From Paraburkholderia sp. BCC1884 (lineage in GTDB: Bacteria > Pseudomonadota > Gammaproteobacteria > Burkholderiales > Burkholderiaceae), in assembly GCF_900996225.1 (NCBI RefSeq), contig NZ_CAAJGL010000156.1, positions 1 through 64,000 on the forward strand: 64,000 bases of DNA, written 5' to 3'. Below are positions 61,751-64,000 of this stretch, piece by piece (within the stretch, counting starts at the first letter, position 1; the number at the start of each line of letters is the position of its first letter). Made by a program: the position numbers and the translations under genes. The notes beneath the pieces are model-generated. The model made no database searches. It was not told the origin of the DNA and was given only the letters and a program-made list of their open reading frames with translations.

Positions 61751-64000
61751 CTAGAGTTCGAGTACCAGTCGCTTTCCGGCAGCGCGCGAGCAACAGGTCA
61801 TCATCCGCGTATGGGATTGCCGCTCGCCGCGGGTCAACACCACGTCGCGATGATCGACCTCGCCCGCCAGCACGCGAACTTCGCACGAGCCGCATAGGCC
61901 TTCTTCACAATCGCTCTGAACGTCCACGTTTGCTTTGCGCAGCGCGGCGAGCAGCGTTTGATCCGCCGGCACCATCACGACCAGACCCGAGTCCTTCAAT
62001 TCGACCTCGAAGGCGTGCTCGTTGGCGGGGTCGAGCGCGCCGAGCTTCGATTCGAAATGCTCCACTTTCAGCGCGTCGTCGGGCCAGCCCGCGCTGGCTT
62101 CCTGCAGCGCATCGAGCATGCGAACCGGGCCGCATGCATAGACCTGGGTGCCTGCGTCCACCTTCAGCGCGCCGAAATCATGGCGAGTGCCTTCCTGCGA
62201 TACATAGACCTGCAACCGATCGCCGTGCAACGCGATCAGCGCCGGCAATAAGGCCATCGAATCCCGCGCGCGTCCGCTGAAGTGAATCTCGTAGTCCAGG
62301 CCGAGTGTTTTCGCGCGGCGCGCCATTGCGCTGATCGGCGTGATGCCGATGCCACCCGCGATCAGAATCAGCTTCGTCGCCGTTTCGTCGAGACGGAAGT
62401 GATTGCGTGGCCCGCGAATCCGCAACTGCGCGCCGATCTGAAGGTGGTCGTGCATCCATTGCGAACCGCCGCGGCCTGGCGACTCCCTGAGCACGGCGAT
62501 GTCGAACACAGCCGTATTCGCAGGATCGCCGCACAGCGAGTATTGACGCGAGATTCCGGTCGCGCCACATGCGACATCGATGTGCGAGCCCGCACTCCAG
62601 CGCGGCAGCGGCCGTCCATCGGGCGATGCCAACGTCACGCGCACGATATCGTGCGCCTCGCGCGATAGCGACGTGACCACCACCGGCCGGCTGATCGCAT
62701 GCGCCGACGGTTCGCCGATCCGCACCGAGCCGCGCGATTCGAGCACGGCGGGATCGCGTCGCTCGGGATTCATCGCCGGGTCCCATTCGACCCGCAGATG
62801 TTCCGGGCCACGGAACGAGGTATTCGGCACGTAACTGAAACGTTGCTCGGCGAGCCGCATGTGCGGCAGACGTCGCGTGAACTCTTCGAGGAAGATCTGC
62901 ATCTCCATGCGCGCGAGGTTCTTGCCCATGCACTGATGCGAACCGTAGCCGAAGGTGAGCTGGTCGCTGGCGTTCTCGCGGCGAATATCGAACAGATCGG
63001 CGTCGGCGAACTGGTGCTCGTCATGATTGGCCGACGACGTGACGATCAGCAGCTTCGATCCCGACGGAATGTCGATCCCCCCGATCACCACGTCACGCGT
63101 GGCGAGACGCCGCCACGCCGCGACCGAACCGTTGTGCCGCAAGCACTCTTCCACGGCATTCGGAATCAGGCTCGGGTCTTCGCAGATATCGCGCCATGCC
63201 TGGGGATGCTCGAGCAGCAGCTTCATGGCATTGGCCGTGGCGTTCGCGGTGGTCTCGTGCGCGGCGACGATCCCCGCCATCATCATCGAATGCAGATAGG
63301 AGTCGGTCACGACGTCCGGCAGTTCCTTCTGCTTGCGAATGCCGTATTGCATCCAGCCGGGCGCGTCGGGATTCTGGCGCATCTTGTCGAGCACCTTGCC
63401 CGCGAACGTCCAGAATTTGCCCACGGCATGCGCGACGGCCACCTGTTCTTCGGGCCTGGGACGGCCCCACGTGTTGACCGTGTGCGCAATCGAGTATTCG
63501 CGCAGCGTGTCCATGTCCTCTTCCGGCACGCCGAGAAAATGCAGCGCGACGGTCAGCGGCACTTCCCACAGCATCTGGTCGACGAGATCCGCGCGGCCGT
63601 CGTCGATGAAACGGTCGACGTATTCGCGCGCGAGATGCCGCACCATCGGCTCGTGATGCAGCAGTTCCTCCGGCGTGAACGGGTCCATGAGCGCGCGACG
63701 ACGCGGCATATGCGCCGGTTCGTCCTCGTTCACGAGCGTGCGGTTCAGCGCGAAGCCATATGACGCGAGCACGGCATTCGCTTCGGGGCCTGTCGGCGTG
63801 ATTTTTTCGAGCGCGATCGATGGACTGAACGTGAGGTTGTCGCGAAAGATCGCCTTGATGTCGTCGTAACGGGTGACGACCCAGTAGCCGAGTTTCGGGC
63901 TGTAAAAGACCGGTTCCTGTTCGCGTGCCCAGCGCACGTATTCCGGCGGGTCCTGCTGATAGCCGTCTTCGAACGGATCGAAGTCCGCGGCCCGCTGGCT
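61751..64000 (-). CDS. Self-sufficient cytochrome P450 fused to phthalate-dioxygenase-reductase-like domains (runs off window end)
   Basis: 749 residues visible; the N-terminus lies beyond the window end. P450 part: I-helix GIVAAHETTANA, ExxR in EECLRHNG, haem ligand Cys in FGYGSHQCMGKNLARME (near base 62930). Then a reductase: flavin motif RQYSLCGDP, NAD(P)H motif IAGGIGITPISAM, and a plant-type 2Fe-2S domain with CEEGLCGSC and a final Cys in RMMTCCSRAAG. This order, P450-FMN reductase-ferredoxin, is class VII (CYP116B/P450RhF style) and needs no separate redox partner. Substrate unknown; it lies 135 bases from the membrane protein gene. Confidence 0.92.
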   Translation of the reverse strand, partial: SQRAADFDPFEDGYQQDPPEYVRWAREQEPVFYSPKLGYWVVTRYDDIKAIFRDNLTFSPSIALEKITPTGPEANAVLASYGFALNRTLVNEDEPAHMPRRRALMDPFTPEELLHHEPMVRHLAREYVDRFIDDGRADLVDQMLWEVPLTVALHFLGVPEEDMDTLREYSIAHTVNTWGRPRPEEQVAVAHAVGKFWTFAGKVLDKMRQNPDAPGWMQYGIRKQKELPDVVTDSYLHSMMMAGIVAAHETTANATANAMKLLLEHPQAWRDICEDPSLIPNAVEECLRHNGSVAAWRRLATRDVVIGGIDIPSGSKLLIVTSSANHDEHQFADADLFDIRRENASDQLTFGYGSHQCMGKNLARMEMQIFLEEFTRRLPHMRLAEQRFSYVPNTSFRGPEHLRVEWDPAMNPERRDPAVLESRGSVRIGEPSAHAISRPVVVTSLSREAHDIVRVTLASPDGRPLPRWSAGSHIDVACGATGISRQYSLCGDPANTAVFDIAVLRESPGRGGSQWMHDHLQIGAQLRIRGPRNHFRLDETATKLILIAGGIGITPISAMARRAKTLGLDYEIHFSGRARDSMALLPALIALHGDRLQVYVSQEGTRHDFGALKVDAGTQVYACGPVRMLDALQEASAGWPDDALKVEHFESKLGALDPANEHAFEVELKDSGLVVMVPADQTLLAALRKANVDVQSDCEEGLCGSCEVRVLAGEVDHRDVVLTRGERQSHTRMMTCCSRAAGKRLVLEL

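Overview
The window is high-GC DNA with densely packed operons that read as a Burkholderiales replicon, most likely Paraburkholderia. The grounds are a divergent prpR/prpC pair, a DUF3331 protein, a Burkholderia-type general porin (Porin_4), CTERM-free TRAP and UgpC-type ABC cassettes, and many LysR/AraC/LacI/GntR regulators. The mix of accessory catabolic islands and few housekeeping genes suggests a secondary chromosome. The genus is an inference, since no rRNA or marker gene is present. I found no tRNA, rRNA, CRISPR array or insertion sequence.

Layout. 0-2.5 kb: 5' end of prpC (minus) divergent from prpR (plus), with a sigma-54 promoter and a palindrome between them. 2.6-6.3 kb: tartrate/D-malate dehydrogenase, an M14-type deacylase and an AAHS-type MFS importer, a small organic-acid operon. 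6.3-7.8 kb: a PAAR / GH24 muramidase / LprI-like triplet, probably a stand-alone type VI secretion cargo with effector and immunity. 8.6-16.2 kb: a beta-galactoside operon (ATPase, binding protein, two permeases, GH42 beta-galactosidase) with two matched LacI-type operators and a divergent lacI-family gene. 17.2-38.7 kb: a long run of minus-strand hydrolase, oxidoreductase, porin and channel genes, with a divergent Tat-leader hydrolase and AraC gene, bracketed by two paralogous winged-helix/ATPase giant regulators. Its function is unknown.

38.7-49.5 kb: an unusual sugar or sugar-acid cluster. It has a LysR regulator, two SDRs, a split transketolase, a TRAP transporter with fused membrane subunits, a second full-length transketolase and a hydroxyacid dehydrogenase, but no kinase. 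49.5-55.3 kb: Kup potassium transporter, an OmpR/EnvZ-type two-component pair and a general porin. 55.3-56.3 kb: a zinc-type HemB. 56.6-61.1 kb: a short-chain fatty acid transporter, an aminoglycoside-phosphotransferase-like kinase and an acyl-CoA dehydrogenase, with a divergent GntR regulator; this resembles the kinase/dehydrogenase pairs of 4-hydroxyacid catabolism. 61.2-64 kb: a small membrane protein and a self-sufficient P450-reductase-ferredoxin fusion that runs off the end.

The three most promising unexplained systems are the kinase-free double-transketolase cluster, the 20-34 kb hydrolase island with its phased CTTAAA direct repeats, and the PAAR-muramidase-inhibitor cassette.
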